Made by a program: the position numbers and the translations under genes. From positions 1,860,001-1,924,000 of the forward strand of contig JAJQJQ010000041.1 in the NCBI GenBank assembly GCA_028622995.1: DNA of 64,000 bases, read 5' to 3'. How positions within the stretch are numbered: position 1 is the stretch's first letter; each line of letters begins with the position of its first letter. This DNA is from Panagrolaimus kolymaensis. Lineage: Eukaryota; Nematoda; Chromadorea; Rhabditida; Panagrolaimidae. Under the pieces are notes generated by a model. That model worked only from the letters and a program-made list of their open reading frames with translations, was not told where the DNA came from and made no database searches. This document shows positions 11,209 through 22,250 of the stretch, piece by piece.

Positions 11209-12062
11209 CCAAACCATTTTGCTGATGCCAAGGTTACTTTATCAAAAGCTGTTTGATTCAATGTTAGCCATGTAAATTTTAAGTTAGTGTACATACATTT
11301 TGCTTATGGTTTTTGTAATTTTTCTTCGTTGTGTTATTTATTTCTTTTGTAAACCCAAAGAATAAAAATTTTCAAAAAGACAAGTCTCTTCGTTTATCAT
11401 TGCAAAAGGATTGTTTTGATACTTTTACATATAACTAACTATATCTTCCACAGTCATGTCATGAATACATAAAATCAAAGTACAATACAGGAAAAGGAAA
11501 ACAAATGAATCATCAAAGTTTAATGCAGAACATTGAAGTGAAAGTCCACAAACGATGTCACTTTTTTTTTTCGAACCCTTTCCTTTTCCGTGAAGAAAAA
11601 AAAAGTCAGCTGCTGCAAAATGCAAAAAAAGAAAGAAAGGTGGTTGCTGCATTCGTTTCAGCGGAAGAAGAAAAAAAATGTGAAACTGCTTGCATTTTTT
11701 TTTTGTTGCTGCTGAAAGTTTGCTGATTTATTTGAGTTTTTCATGATTCAAGGAAGTTTCTTTTCATTATTGCTGCTTGCTTATATTTTGTTTCAAAATG
11801 TTATTACTTTTTACTGAAATTAAATGAAAGTTAATAACCGTTTTTCTCCAAATTAATTTGAATTGATTTTTTGTGTGTGCGCGGCGTTTGCTTTCTCACA
11901 CGTCATTCATTGCCGTTTTTTGTCACACTTCTGCGACTGCATCATTTTTTGTAGTCTAAATTTATTAATCTTTTTCGTTCCGCTCTTGTTCTTTCGTGAT
12001 ATTTGTTTCTTTCTTTAAAAAAAACTAATGATTTACCTTTTTTAGAACCTTCAAAGATCATC
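11209..12062. other. Intergenic region before the galectin gene
   Basis: No supported gene. Contains the 3' end of the SPRTN gene with AATAAA near 11362, and a TTTTTTAG acceptor at 12039-12046 just upstream of the galectin ATG that fits a spliced leader or 5' UTR intron. Open frames here are A/T and GCTG-run artefacts. Confidence 0.5.
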
Positions 12063-13450
12063 ATGGCAAATCCTATGCCCAATGCTCCATCAGTTGAACG
12101 AATTAGTGATCCGGTAAGAAAATACATACATACATTTCCACCATTTCTTTATATTCTCACTTCATTCCATTTTTAGATTCTTCCATTTGTAACACAAATT
12201 CCTGGTGGTGTATTTCCTGGTAAAGCTATAACCATTCGTGGTGCAACTCTTGATAAATCACCTAATCAATTCGGATTTGATTTATGTTGTGGTTTACTTG
12301 TTGAAGGTGATCATCAAGATAACAAAGCATTGCATTTTAATCCAAGATTTATTAAAAAGAAGGGTTTCTTTGGACAAGCTGATGAAGATATCGTTTTGAA
12401 TTCTCGTATTAATAATGAATGGGGACCTGAAGAACGATGTAACAATGAACTCAAACCTTCATGCAACTTTACCATTCGAATTTTGATTCTTCAAAGTTAT
12501 TTCAAGGTATGTATGCTTTTTCTCGATATAAAAAGTTTGGCCATGTTGCTAGAAAGTAGTTAGCTTTGTTTGGAGCGTTTTTAAATATTCCACATTTTTC
12601 AGATCGCTGTTAACGGAAAGCATTTATCCGATTATGTTCATCGAATTCCATTTACAAATATTACAACTTTATATATAACTGGTGCAGCTAGAATTGATGT
12701 TATTGAATTTGAAGGAACTTATGGCGACTCTTCTCCATCTACAAATGCTCCTTCGATTGGATTTGGAACAGCTCCTGCATCATCTGGTAATCTTCCATCG
12801 GCTGATGCAATCATTCGTAAACCTGTATGTACTTTATTTGTTTTCTATTTAAAACTTTATTGATAATATTTGTTAGCTTTAGGATGTTCCATTTGTTCAT
12901 TCATTTCGTCCGGGTTCTTTAACAGCTTCAAAAGAAATTATCCTTACTGCTATTCCAAAAATGCATGCAACTGTTTTCACTTTAAATATAATGAGAAATT
13001 CTGATTATTTATTTCATCTTAGAGTTGATTTTCCTCATGGTAGATCTGATGTAAGTTTTTGTGGTTTTTCTTTAAACAAGCTTTCTTTCTCTTGCGTATT
13101 GGTTATTGCAACCCTCCATGAAATTTATTATCTAAACTTTTACATTTCAGGGCGCTCTCGTTCGTAATCATTCCATCAACAATCATTGGGCAAATGAAGA
13201 AAGGGCTATAACCAAGTTTCCATTTACTCAAGGAATAACTTTTGATTTGAAATTAAGTTTGGGAGCTGAATTTTTAAGTGTAAGTTTTGAACCATTCTTA
13301 TCATTATTGTTTTTATCTTTCTAATTTTAGGCTGAATTAGATGGTCAACGCATTTTTGCATTCAATTATCGTCCTGGCATTTCTCTTGATCAAGTCAATA
13401 TCGTTTCTGTAACCGGTGATATTAATATTCAACGATTCGAGCTCAAATAA
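12063..13450 (+). CDS. Tandem-repeat galectin
   Basis: Beta-galactoside-binding lectin with two carbohydrate-recognition domains. Six exons, the first very short (12063-12113). CRD1: ILPFVTQIPGGVFPGKAITI opening strand, then the sugar-binding set HFNPRF, VLN and WGPEER, and closing ITGAARIDVIEFEG. A Ser/Pro/Gly linker follows (GFGTAPASSG), then CRD2: FVHSFRPGSL, HLRVDF, NHWANEER and closing VTGDINIQRFEL. CRD1 carries the canonical H-N-P-R ... N ... W-E-R residues. In CRD2 the first part reads H-L-R-V-D, so key sugar contacts differ. No signal peptide, as usual for galectins. Nematodes have many lec genes; I cannot say which one. Confidence 0.9.
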
Positions 13451-13572
13451 TTTCTTCTCTCTGTGATTATACCATTATTGCATGATCCAAATGATTTTTG
13501 AACAAAAAGTTTAGCCATGAATAATTTAAAGTTTTTACACTATGCTTGTTACCATTATATAATTTGTCTTTT

Positions 13573-14206
13573 TTTCTGTGATTCTTTTTCTTGAAGCTTG
13601 TTATTTATTTATTCTTTGTGATCCATATTCAGGTAATAAAGGTTTACAATTCAAATTTATTTTGTTATCAAATAAGAGTTTTACTTTTACAACAGCTTTT
13701 TCTCTCTCATATTGTGGCTACTTAGATGGGACTGCACTTGACATAGTTAAAGATTCAGTTAGTTATTGGGGCAGTGGGTTATTCTCATTAAGGTATGGAT
13801 TTTCCAAATATCGCGTATGTTAAAGATAAGTAAGATATTTTCCGCTTTTTTTATGAACTACTGTAGTATGCGTTGCATGAATTATATTAGGATCAAGCAT
13901 AGTGGAGACATTTCATCAAATAATAGGGTGTTATAAAGAAACAATGATAGGAAAGAATAGTTGGAAACTAAAGAATAAAACCTAACAAGATTTACTTTAT
14001 AATGCGTGGAAGATTTTTCCATTCATTACACCCATGAATTTAGTTGTCGAATGTTTCGAGATATCGCAATTTTAAAGGATACAGAAAATGTTGTGATTGT
14101 TGTATTATTTAAAGGAAGAGATGGCTTAACTTTAATTAATATTCACGAAAAAATCATCAAACATAAATGGAGTTTAGTTAATTTTGAAAACCAAAAATAA
14201 GGCTAG
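13573..14206 (+). pseudogene. Decayed coding fragments, perhaps class-3 lipase-like
   Basis: Two open stretches on the plus strand read more like protein than the surroundings. The first (about 13578-13823) has ALDIVKDSVSYWGSGLFSLR. The second (about 14006-14200) has FSCRMFRDIAILKDTENV followed by IVVLFKGRDGLTLI. The hydrophobic strand followed by F-K-G-R-D and a downstream LI resembles the 'IVVAFRGT ... LI' core of class-3 lipases with the Gly-Thr lost. No start, splice chain or catalytic GxSxG is visible. Treated as relics of one or two genes; family uncertain. Confidence 0.3.
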
Positions 14207-14541
14207 CTACCTGCAATCCATTGGAAAAAAAATCCCAAAAATTCAGTTGTTTGTTCCATTATGTGAATGAATAAAAGAGTTAATATTATTTATTTTATAA
14301 ATATTTCTAAACAAAAATGTTACAATTGATTGATTACATAAAAATGGAGCCAAATACAAAAAAGTGATTGCATGCAATAGAAGAAAAAAAATAACTTCGA
14401 ACAAGTGTTTTCAAAAAAAAACTATATCTTGCAACGCATAATCCACTGTAAATACAGAATGCCAGAAATTGCCTATTCAACTAGAAAGAAAGAAGCTAAA
14501 AATTTTTTCTTTTGTTTTCAATTTTCTACGTTGTTCTCAAC

Positions 14542-16200
14542 ATGGCTGATGAAGATATGAATGTTTCTAATGAAACTCCATTAAATCTCTCCAATGCATC
14601 ATCATCAAATTCAAAAGAAAACAACTCGCCTCATAATAATGGAGATTCTTCTGATTGGAAACTCGATGATAAAGTTATGGTCCGATGGAAAGATGGCGTA
14701 AGCTACGAAGCAAAAATTATGAAAGTTTTCAATGATAAAAATGGTCAACTTTCTTATTGTGTTTCATACCGGGTAATTTTTTTTTATAAAAAGTGCTTTA
14801 ATAAGAAATTGGTTATTTTAGAATTGGGGTAAAGCTTATAATGAAACTTATTCACACGAAGATGCTCTCAAAAAATTTGAAGATTATTCTCCTGAATATG
14901 CCAAAGAATGCGACGTATGTTTTCTTTTTTTACTTAAAAACGAATTTATGTAGTTCTTTTTTTAGCAAGAATACAAAATGCGCTTAAGTGGTGGAAAGAA
15001 ACGTAAAGCTTATAAAGCCACATTCTCTGGCGGTATGTTTTTTTATTGCTCATTATTCATATTATACATTATTTACAACTTTTTAGTTACACCACCACCA
15101 TCAAAATGTCTTGCCATTGCAACATCTCGCCGTGGCTCTCTTGCTTCATCTGAGTCAATTCTGACACCTCTAAGATCACCTGTTCGTGAACAACTTCTTC
15201 ATGATTTCAAAACTCCTTCAAATGATAACTCCATCGGAATGCTCAAACTTCCACCAAGAAATGCTGGACCAACTCGAAAATCTCTTGCTTCAGCTGAGTC
15301 TATTTTGACACCTCAAATATCTCCTGTTCGTGAACGACTTCTTCATGAATTCATTACTCCTTCAAATGATGACTCCACTGGTATGAATAAACTTCCACCA
15401 TTAAATGCTGGACCAAATCGAAAATCTCTTCCTTTACGTTCGCCAATTCGGTCACCTCAAAGTACTCATGTTCCTGATCTTCATCATGTCAAAACTCCTT
15501 CAAGTATCCAGGTCTTTAGACAACTAAAAGTTCTAGAATTTGCATCTTTAACTCGGGAATCTTCACCATCTGACAGTGAACATGAATTACCTGGAGTTAA
15601 GAAAATTTTTGTTCCTATTCGCTTGGGTGATTTAGCTCTCAAAAGATGTGTATTTCCTCCAAAGCTTCCTATTTCTGATCTTACAAAAGCGGTAAATTTT
15701 AAAGCTCTAATTAAATATATTAATTTTATACCTTTTTTTAGTATATTGAAGAAACGAAAACTGGCCGACGACCAACATCATCTTTGGGAGAATATGCTGG
15801 AAAAATTGAATCCGTCATTGATTGTGTGGTAAATGAATGCAAAACAACTGTTCAATTTTATTTATTCAACGAAGAATTTCCTGCTTACTTTGAACTAGTT
15901 AACAAAAACCGTGTTGGTCGCGATCCTTTGAATATCGATGAATATGTAAGAAAATTCCCAGAATCGAAGAATTTCCCTGATTCTCAAGGAAGCTTCCGAC
16001 AAACCATCGTTAAGAAAAAGATTCCTGAGAAGTATCAACCTGATGAAAGTGCTTTGGATTTGGTTTATCTCCTTCGTTATGTTATCACTTTCGGCAACCT
16101 CATTGATCCCGGCACTTCTTCTTATAGAAAGTTCGAGCCTATCTTTACCGATCTCTTGGATTTCATCGATGCAGCCTTGCCTGAAGATGTTTATGAATAA
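14542..16200 (+). CDS. mrg-1: MRG15/MRG-1-like chromatin protein, copy 1
   Basis: Chromo-barrel plus MRG-domain protein; family members bind methylated histone H3 tails and anchor acetyltransferase and deacetylase complexes. ATG 14542 (MADEDMNVSN). N-terminal chromo barrel: WKLDDKVMVRWKDGVSYEAKI, then NWGKAYNETYSHEDALKKF after an intron. A basic patch (GGKKRKAYKATFSG) follows, then a long Ser/Pro linker with a duplicated block of about 50 residues starting SLAS(S/A)ESILTP. The C-terminal MRG domain begins around VFPPKLPISDLTKA, continues after an intron with SSLGEYAGKIESVID, and has the characteristic SALDLVYLLRYVITFGNLID helix before a final amphipathic helix. Five or more introns. Part of a tandem duplication with 17071-18453. 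Both copies look intact. Confidence 0.8.
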
Positions 16201-16698
16201 TTAATGATTCTTTTTTTGTTGTTGTAAACTTTATTGTTTTGTTGTTTTTGATAAACTGTTTGGAAAATGTATTTTAAACTTTGCGAATTGAGAACATCAA
16301 TAATAAATAAGGTGGAGAGCTTCTTCCAAGATTTGATGCTTTCAAAAAAATTTAATAGTCTGATTGTCCTTTAAAATGGGAGATTTTAAACATTGTTCTT
16401 GCCACTTTCATTCTTCAAAGCTTATCTTGATTTTGCTATTACAGTGAAAGTTTTTTTACGCGTTCTTTTATGAATAAATCAATTGTCTTTAACACCAGCT
16501 TTAGAGTGCCATCCTTTTTTTGGTATCAACGTTATTGGCAAGCGATAATTAAACATGACCATCTGTAGCTTTTTAAGAATTTTTCATTTCAAAAAAAAAA
16601 TAACTTTACATAATAAATAACATGATTCATCCCTGCCATTTCACCTTTTTTTAAACAAAAGAGCAATGATTTTTTTATTTCATTTTTTCTCTTTCTAG

Positions 16699-16871
16699 CC
16701 GTTGATACCTTGCAGAACATTTAAAAAATACCAGCGGAAGAATTAGTGGAGGAAGAAAATCTTGATATTCGTAATTTAGCTTTAATCAAAAAAGCCGCAG
16801 CAGAATTAAAACAATCCAGTGGAAAAAAATCCAAAAATTCAGTAGTTTGTTCTAAAGGAATAAAAGTGTAA
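16699..16871 (+). pseudogene. Last-exon relic between the MRG copies
   Basis: After a TTTCTAG acceptor the frame reads VDTLQNI, an in-frame TAA, then KIPAEELVEEENLDIRNLA and LIKKAAAELKQSSGKKSKN to a stop at 16869-16871. The amphipathic, charged character and the single interrupting stop suggest a decayed C-terminal exon. Upstream of MRG copy 1 (about 14215-14270) a more worn version is visible (CAATCCATTGGAAAAAAAATCC), so the relic was part of the unit before it duplicated. Family unknown. The rest of 16201-16698 is the MRG copy 1 3' region with no gene seen. Confidence 0.45.
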
Positions 16872-17070
16872 ATATTATTTATTTTATAACTATTTCTAAA
16901 AAAATGCTTCGAATTTGCGTTTTCAAAAAAAAACTTTATCTTGCAGCGCATGATCCACTGTAAATACAGAATGCCAGAAATTGCCTACTCAACTAGAAAG
17001 AAAGAAGCTAAAAAATTTTTCTTCATACTTGCGTTGCTTTTTGTTTTCAATTTTCAACGTTGTTCTCAAC

Positions 17071-18453
17071 ATGGCTGATGAAGATATGAATGTTTCTAAT
17101 GAAACTCCATTAAATCTCTCCAATGCATCATCATCAAATTCAAAAGAAAACAACTCGCCTCATAATAATGGAGATTCTTCTGATTGGAAACTCGATGATA
17201 AAGTTATGGTCCGATGGAAAGATGGCGTAAGCTACGCAGCAAAAATTATTAAAGTTTTCAATGATAAAAATGGTCAACTTTCTTATCGTCTAACTTACAG
17301 TGTAATAATTTTTATTTGTAGAAAGTGCTTTACTAAAAATTTGGTGGTTTTAGAATTGGGGTAAAACCTATGATGAAACTTATTCACACGACGAAGCTCT
17401 CGAAATATTTTCTGATTATTCTCGTGAATATGCCAAAGAATGTGAAGTATGTTTTCTTTTTTACTAAAAATCTGACTTATCTTATTTTGTTATTTTTTTA
17501 GCAAGAATACAAAAGGCGCTTAAAGCAAGAAAGTGGTGGAAAGAAACGTAGAGCATCTAAAGCTTCATTCTCTGATGGTATGTTTTTATTAATGATTATT
17601 TCTACAATATATTATTTGTGACTTTTTAGTTACACCATCCTCAAAACGTCTTGCCATTGCATTACCTCGTGGCTCTCTTTCTTCTTCAGCACCAGTTCAA
17701 ACACCTGAAAGTAGTCCTCCTATTGAACGCTATCAAAGTTTCAAAACTCCTACAAATGTTCGCCAATTTAGCCAACTCAAGCTTTCAAATCATTTTACTT
17801 CAACTCGTGAATCTTCACCATCTTTCAGTGAACATGAATTATCTGAAGCCAAGAAACTTTTTGTTCCTAATCGCTTGGGTGATTTAGCTCGGAAAAGATG
17901 TGTATTTCCTCCAAAGCTTCCATTTTCTGATCTTACCAAAGCGGTAAATTTTAAAGCTCTCTTTAAATATCTTAATGTCTTACTTTATTTTTAGTATCTT
18001 GAAGAAATAAATGCTGGCCGACGACCTATATCATCTTTGGGAGAATATGCTGGAAGAATTCAAATAGTCATTGATTCTATTGTAATTGATTGCAAGACAA
18101 CTGTTCAATTTTATTTACTCGAAGGAGAATTGCCTGCTTACTTTGAACTTGTTAACAAGATCCGTGCTGATCGCGATCCTTTGAATATCGATGATTATGT
18201 AAGAAAAGGCAAAGAATCGAAGGATTTTCCAGATTCTCAAGGAAGCTTCAGACAAATCAGCCTTCAAAAAAAGATTCCTGAGAAGTATCAACCTGATGAA
18301 AGTGCCTTGGATTTGGTTTATCTCCTGCGCTATGTTATCACTTTTGGCAACATTGTTGATCCCACCACTTCGTCTTATCAAGAATTCGAGCCTATTTTTA
18401 CTGATCTCTTGGATTTCATCAATGTTACTTTGCCTGAAGATGTTTATGAATAA
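17071..18453 (+). CDS. mrg-1: MRG15/MRG-1-like chromatin protein, copy 2
   Basis: Paralogue of 14542-16200, with the same start (MADEDMNVSN), the same exon order, and nearly identical chromo-barrel and MRG domains. Differences: the linker is far shorter, with only one simple SSSAPVQTPESSPPIERY region and no duplicated block; chromo-barrel residues EAKIMK become AAKIIK; and in the MRG domain KFPESKNF becomes KGKESKDF. Splice sites are conserved, and the first intron again begins right after the barrel strand (LTYS in place of VSYR). Expected to be nuclear and to act in histone modifier complexes. The frame is fully open with no sign of decay. Confidence 0.8.
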
Positions 18454-18539
18454 TTAAAGATTCATTTTTTTGTAAACTTTATTGTTTTTTTGTTTTTGAT
18501 AACTTGTTTGGTAAATATATTTTAAATTTAGTAATTGAT

Positions 18540-18900
18540 CATCATTCTTTAGAACATCAAGAATAAGGTGGCGACCATCTTTGAATGACATTGGTGGATT
18601 TTGAGGCGAGATAAAATGATTTTTGTAACGATACGGTATCGAAGGTGAATCATTTCGAAGATTAAGACGACGAAGGCGAGCACCACTTTTTTGTTGAACT
18701 TTCTAGAAAAGTTCATTTTGTTTTGTTTCCATTATAACTTTCAATTTCTTTCTTATCGTATGTTCTCTCAATCGTAATGTTTCATATTTATCTGCTTTCC
18801 CATGTGACAAAGAATTAATTGCTTAATTAATATGAAGTGAATCAGCTAGAGTTTCTGAATCAGCATCAAGAAACTTTAAACGATGGCTGATGAAAGAAAG
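18540..18900 (-). pseudogene. Minus-strand coding relic downstream of MRG copy 2
   Basis: One continuous minus-strand frame with only two stops reads FLDADSETLADSLHIN, stop, INSLSHGKADKYETLRLREH, a basic helix (TIRKKLKVIMETKQNELF), stop, then KVQQKSGARLRRLNLRND and NPPMSFKDGRHLILDVL. The stretch from ETL to NELF looks like a coiled coil. MRG copy 1 is followed by a worn version of the last part (around 16280-16330), so this piece also predates the duplication. No match to a known family recognised. Confidence 0.5.
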
Positions 18901-19190
18901 TGTGAATATTATTATTTTTAGTAAAGAAAAAAAACTCATTGAATGTATGGAATTTCAGCTAAAGAAAATGCACATAAAATTAGAGTTATTTATAGCGCAT
19001 TTTTTTAGCCTCAAAATATATGTATTCCATTTCAAAATACCTTTCATAAACGAAAAAAATACTCTCGTTTAATATTTTTACATTATTACCATACATAATA
19101 AATAACATGATTCATCCCTGCCATTTCACCTTCTTTTTTTTTTACAAAAGAGCAATGATTTATTTTTTTCTCGTTTTTAAAGGTTTCCAT

Positions 19191-20925
19191 TTCACGTGTT
19201 CTTCTTCCTTTTTTTTAAAAAAAACTACATACAAATGTGTATTTTTTTTCTTTATTTTTTTGTTATATTTTTAAAACGGTTTTTTTGACAATTAAAAAAA
19301 ATCACAATGAAAAAGAATTGAATTAAATCAAAAAATAAATATAAAGATCAATATAGCTACAGAGAGTCTAAAAATTTTAACTACATCTTTTAATTTAAAA
19401 AAAATTAAATGCAAGGAAAAAAAATTTATTACAAACAAAAAAAAAGAAGATAAAATTATGTAACTATTTTTAATTGCAAAAAGCATAAATTTGGAAGCAT
19501 ATTTTTTTAATGAAAAAAGATGCGCAAAAAAATGTTGTGAATTTTGAGGACTCTAAAAACTTTTTAAAATTTGGTTTGCAAGAACGAATTATTTTAAGTT
19601 TATTTTAAGATTATTTTAGTAACATTAAAATTAAAATTAAAATCATAGGCACCAAAACAAATATTAATGAGCGATGGTATACGGTAGCATTAAATATTTT
19701 TTCTTGACGGAAAGAATTTTTTCTTCGTGTTTTTTGCCTTCAATCAAATAACAAACAAACAAAAAAAACCATTTTGCTTTCCTTTTTCTGTCATTATTAA
19801 AAATTCAAGAACAGAAATAACACTCACAAATAAATAATAAACAAACATTATTATTTTTGTTGTTATTCTTTATTGAAAATGCTGACGCTGAATTATTTTT
19901 GGCTTAAAATGTGAATCTTCTGTCGAAAAAACCTTTTTAGATGCCTTTTTTATTTATTTATTTAGATTATTTTGAAATCGAACAAAGATTCTTTCTTTTT
20001 TCCTTCCAAACCAGCTTTTTAAAAAGTTTAAACTTTAAATGCATCTTTTTTTTTCTTTCTATTTTTTGAAGAGAAAAGCAAATCATTTTTTATTATGAAT
20101 AATAATTATATTTGACTAATTTATTTTAAACAACAGAAAAATAAAGGCCATCGTTTTTAAAGGTCGTCACTCTTCTTCTTCAAAACCAATCATTTAAAAG
20201 TGTAATTTTACAAACAATTTTGGTATCATTTTTTTGGATGCAAAAAAAAAACAGTTTTTTCTTTTTTTTGCAGTTTTATTTTTAAAAATAAGTGTTGTGT
20301 TTTGGTTTTTATAAAGTAATAAAAAAAAAAAAAGGGATTGAGTGTTTAGAAATTTATGTTTTAAAATCAAACCGCAAAATTTTTGCCTTAAAATTAAATA
20401 TGAAAGTTTAGAGAGAGAAAAAAATAAAATCTTTGAAGTCCTCCTATTGCTTTTTCATTTTTTGATTGCAAAAATAAAAATAAATTTTTTTACAACAAAT
20501 TTTATTTTTAGCTTTCAAAAAATGTTTTTTTATTTACTTATTTTATAGCTAAAAATACATATTTACATATCTCTGTGTTCTTTCACCCGGAAGCTTTACG
20601 ACGGAAGTGTTATTGTTGTTGCAGTATCTAAAAAAAAGTACAAAGTCAAAATCAAAAACAGAAAAAAAAGCTAAAAGAAAATTCCTGCACTTTTCTTCTT
20701 CTTCCTTTTTTTTTTGCAGTTTAAAACTGCACATATTTTTTTTGTTTGCTGGCCGCCGTATAAAAAAAAACACTTTTTATAAAAATGATTTTTGATAGCT
20801 TGTTTTTCCACTTTCATCTTCTTCTTCATAACAAAAAATAAAACATGCATAATAAAATTAGATTTTTTTCTTTTCTTTTTTTTGTTGTTGCTGTTATTGT
20901 AAAGAATTAATTATAGAACGCGAAA
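19191..20925. other. Gene-free AT-rich stretch
   Basis: About 1.7 kb of A and T runs. Open frames are Lys/Phe/Asn-rich strings without domain or splice support. Nothing recognised except scattered poly(T) tracts. Confidence 0.5.
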
Positions 20926-21008
20926 AGAAAAAAATGTGGATTCCATTCCATGGAGAGAAAAAAATGTGGATTCCATTCCATGGAGAGAAAAAAAAGTGAT
21001 ATAAAAAG
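20926..21008 (+). promoter_or_regulatory. Duplicated 30-bp element plus TATA box
   Basis: Two tandem copies (30-bp period, 20926-20988) of AGAAAAAAATGTGGATTCCA followed by TTCCATGG, then TATAAAAAG at 21000-21008, 64-72 bp before the ATG of the small gene at 21072. Each copy contains CATTCCA, the sequence recognised by TEAD (EGL-44) factors. Binding is inference. Confidence 0.55.
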
Positions 21009-21071
21009 GATGAAAATTTTTTCAGAAAAATCATTCAACTTTGAAAGCATTAAAAAAAGCTTATATCAACC

Positions 21072-21498
21072 ATGATCCCAGATTTTCCTATGCCTCCTGG
21101 ACTTCATGGAATTATCGATATTGAAGATGATGGAAGCAGCAGCAACAACAGCTGTAATTTTGGAAGAAAAATTCAAATTTTTCATACCTTTGAAAAATTT
21201 TATCTTCCTGAAGAAATTGGAGATTACGGTAATATTTTTTATTTAATGAGTTGAAGAGGAATGAATAAAAAAAGATAATTATTATTGTTTTTTAGGCTTC
21301 AACGACCCTTTACCGTATACTCCAACCATCACACAATTCCTTGATTTTGAAGAAGAATCTTCAAATAAAGTTCCTCCACCTTTCGTCAAATTTTCCAAAC
21401 CCCAACCTTTAACTCCAATTATAAAACCATCAATTCCAATTCCAAAACTCTATCGTCAAAAGCGGCACATTCGGAATCGAAATTTTTTGATGGAATAA
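21072..21498 (+). CDS. Small acidic/proline-rich protein of unknown function
   Basis: Two exons (21072-21228 and 21296-21498) separated by a 67-bp intron give about 119 residues. The N-terminus MIPDFPMPPGLHGIIDIEDD is acidic, followed by a Ser/Asn run, then FEKFYLPEEIGDYG. The second exon is Pro-rich (PLPYTPTITQFLDFEE, KPSIPIPKLYR) and ends in a basic tail (QKRHIRNRNFLME). No signal peptide, membrane helix or known domain. A real gene is supported by the TATA box with duplicated upstream element, clean splice signals and non-repetitive codons. It may be a tissue-specific adaptor or regulator, but this is not shown. Confidence 0.6.
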
Positions 21499-22250
21499 AT
21501 TCAGAGCTTCTTTATTTTAATTTTTTTCTTTTAAACCTTATTCATTAGCTTTAATCCATTCTTTTTTTTTATCTCTTCAAAAGTTACTGGTAGCCAAAAA
21601 AATATTATTTTGAAAAAATACGGGATTCAAATGTATTATAAAAACGTTTATTTGTATGTATGTAAACTTTGTTTGTAAAAATAGTAATAAAAATTATGTT
21701 TTAAAACTATACTAATAATTCTGTGACAATACACTTTGTTCTAATAAAGCAAGTAAAGGAAAAGTTGAACGAAATCTTCTTTCTTTACTTGACATTTGTG
21801 ATTATTTTATTTTTCTTTGAAAAAAGGTATCAACTTTGATATTTTTTGTTAACTTTGTGTTTTCATCAGAATTTTATAACAACAAAAAACTTTTGTAAAT
21901 CCACCACTTGCAAAGTTTTGGATTTAAAGGTTATCTTACAACGATTTATCAATTAAAGTACGGTCAACATGGATATTGTCTCGCTTTTCTAATTTCAATA
22001 GCCTTTGATGTTTTACATTTCTATCATCAATTAAAAAGGCTTCTTGAATTTGTAATAAGTTGGTGATGATGAGCATGCGCATTTATTTGTGTTTAAATGT
22101 TTAATTTAGTCCTATTATTTTAACAAGTTTCTGTAAGCGAGTACAAAACATTTCCTTGGTTTTAGTATTAAAAAAGATTACTAATTTTGCGCGTTTCTTT
22201 CGATTTGTTTCTTTTTCCTTTTAATACTTTTCTTATTTTAGTAATCAAAA
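21499..22250. other. Intergenic region
   Basis: 3' end of the small gene and the promoter of the G-domain gene. A TTTTAG acceptor lies about 10 bp before the ATG at 22251. Nothing else recognised. Confidence 0.5.

Larger units (their letters stand above)
14210..19190. repeat. 2.5-kb tandem duplication carrying the two MRG genes
   Basis: Unit 1 runs from about 14210 to 16690 and unit 2 from about 16780 to 19190. Besides the genes, both share the upstream block with ATTTATTTTATAA and AAATACAGAATGCCAGAAAT, and a downstream block CATGATTCATCCCTGCCATT (16621 and 19107). Exact ends need alignment. Confidence 0.75.

Noticed and set aside
11425..11726. Opposed ORFs in the SPRTN-galectin gap
   Set aside because: Low-complexity Phe/Lys/Glu runs on complementary strands; no gene evidence.
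20549..20795. Overlapping plus and minus ORFs near 20.6 kb
   Set aside because: Both are Lys/Ser/Phe low complexity and complementary to each other; no gene support.
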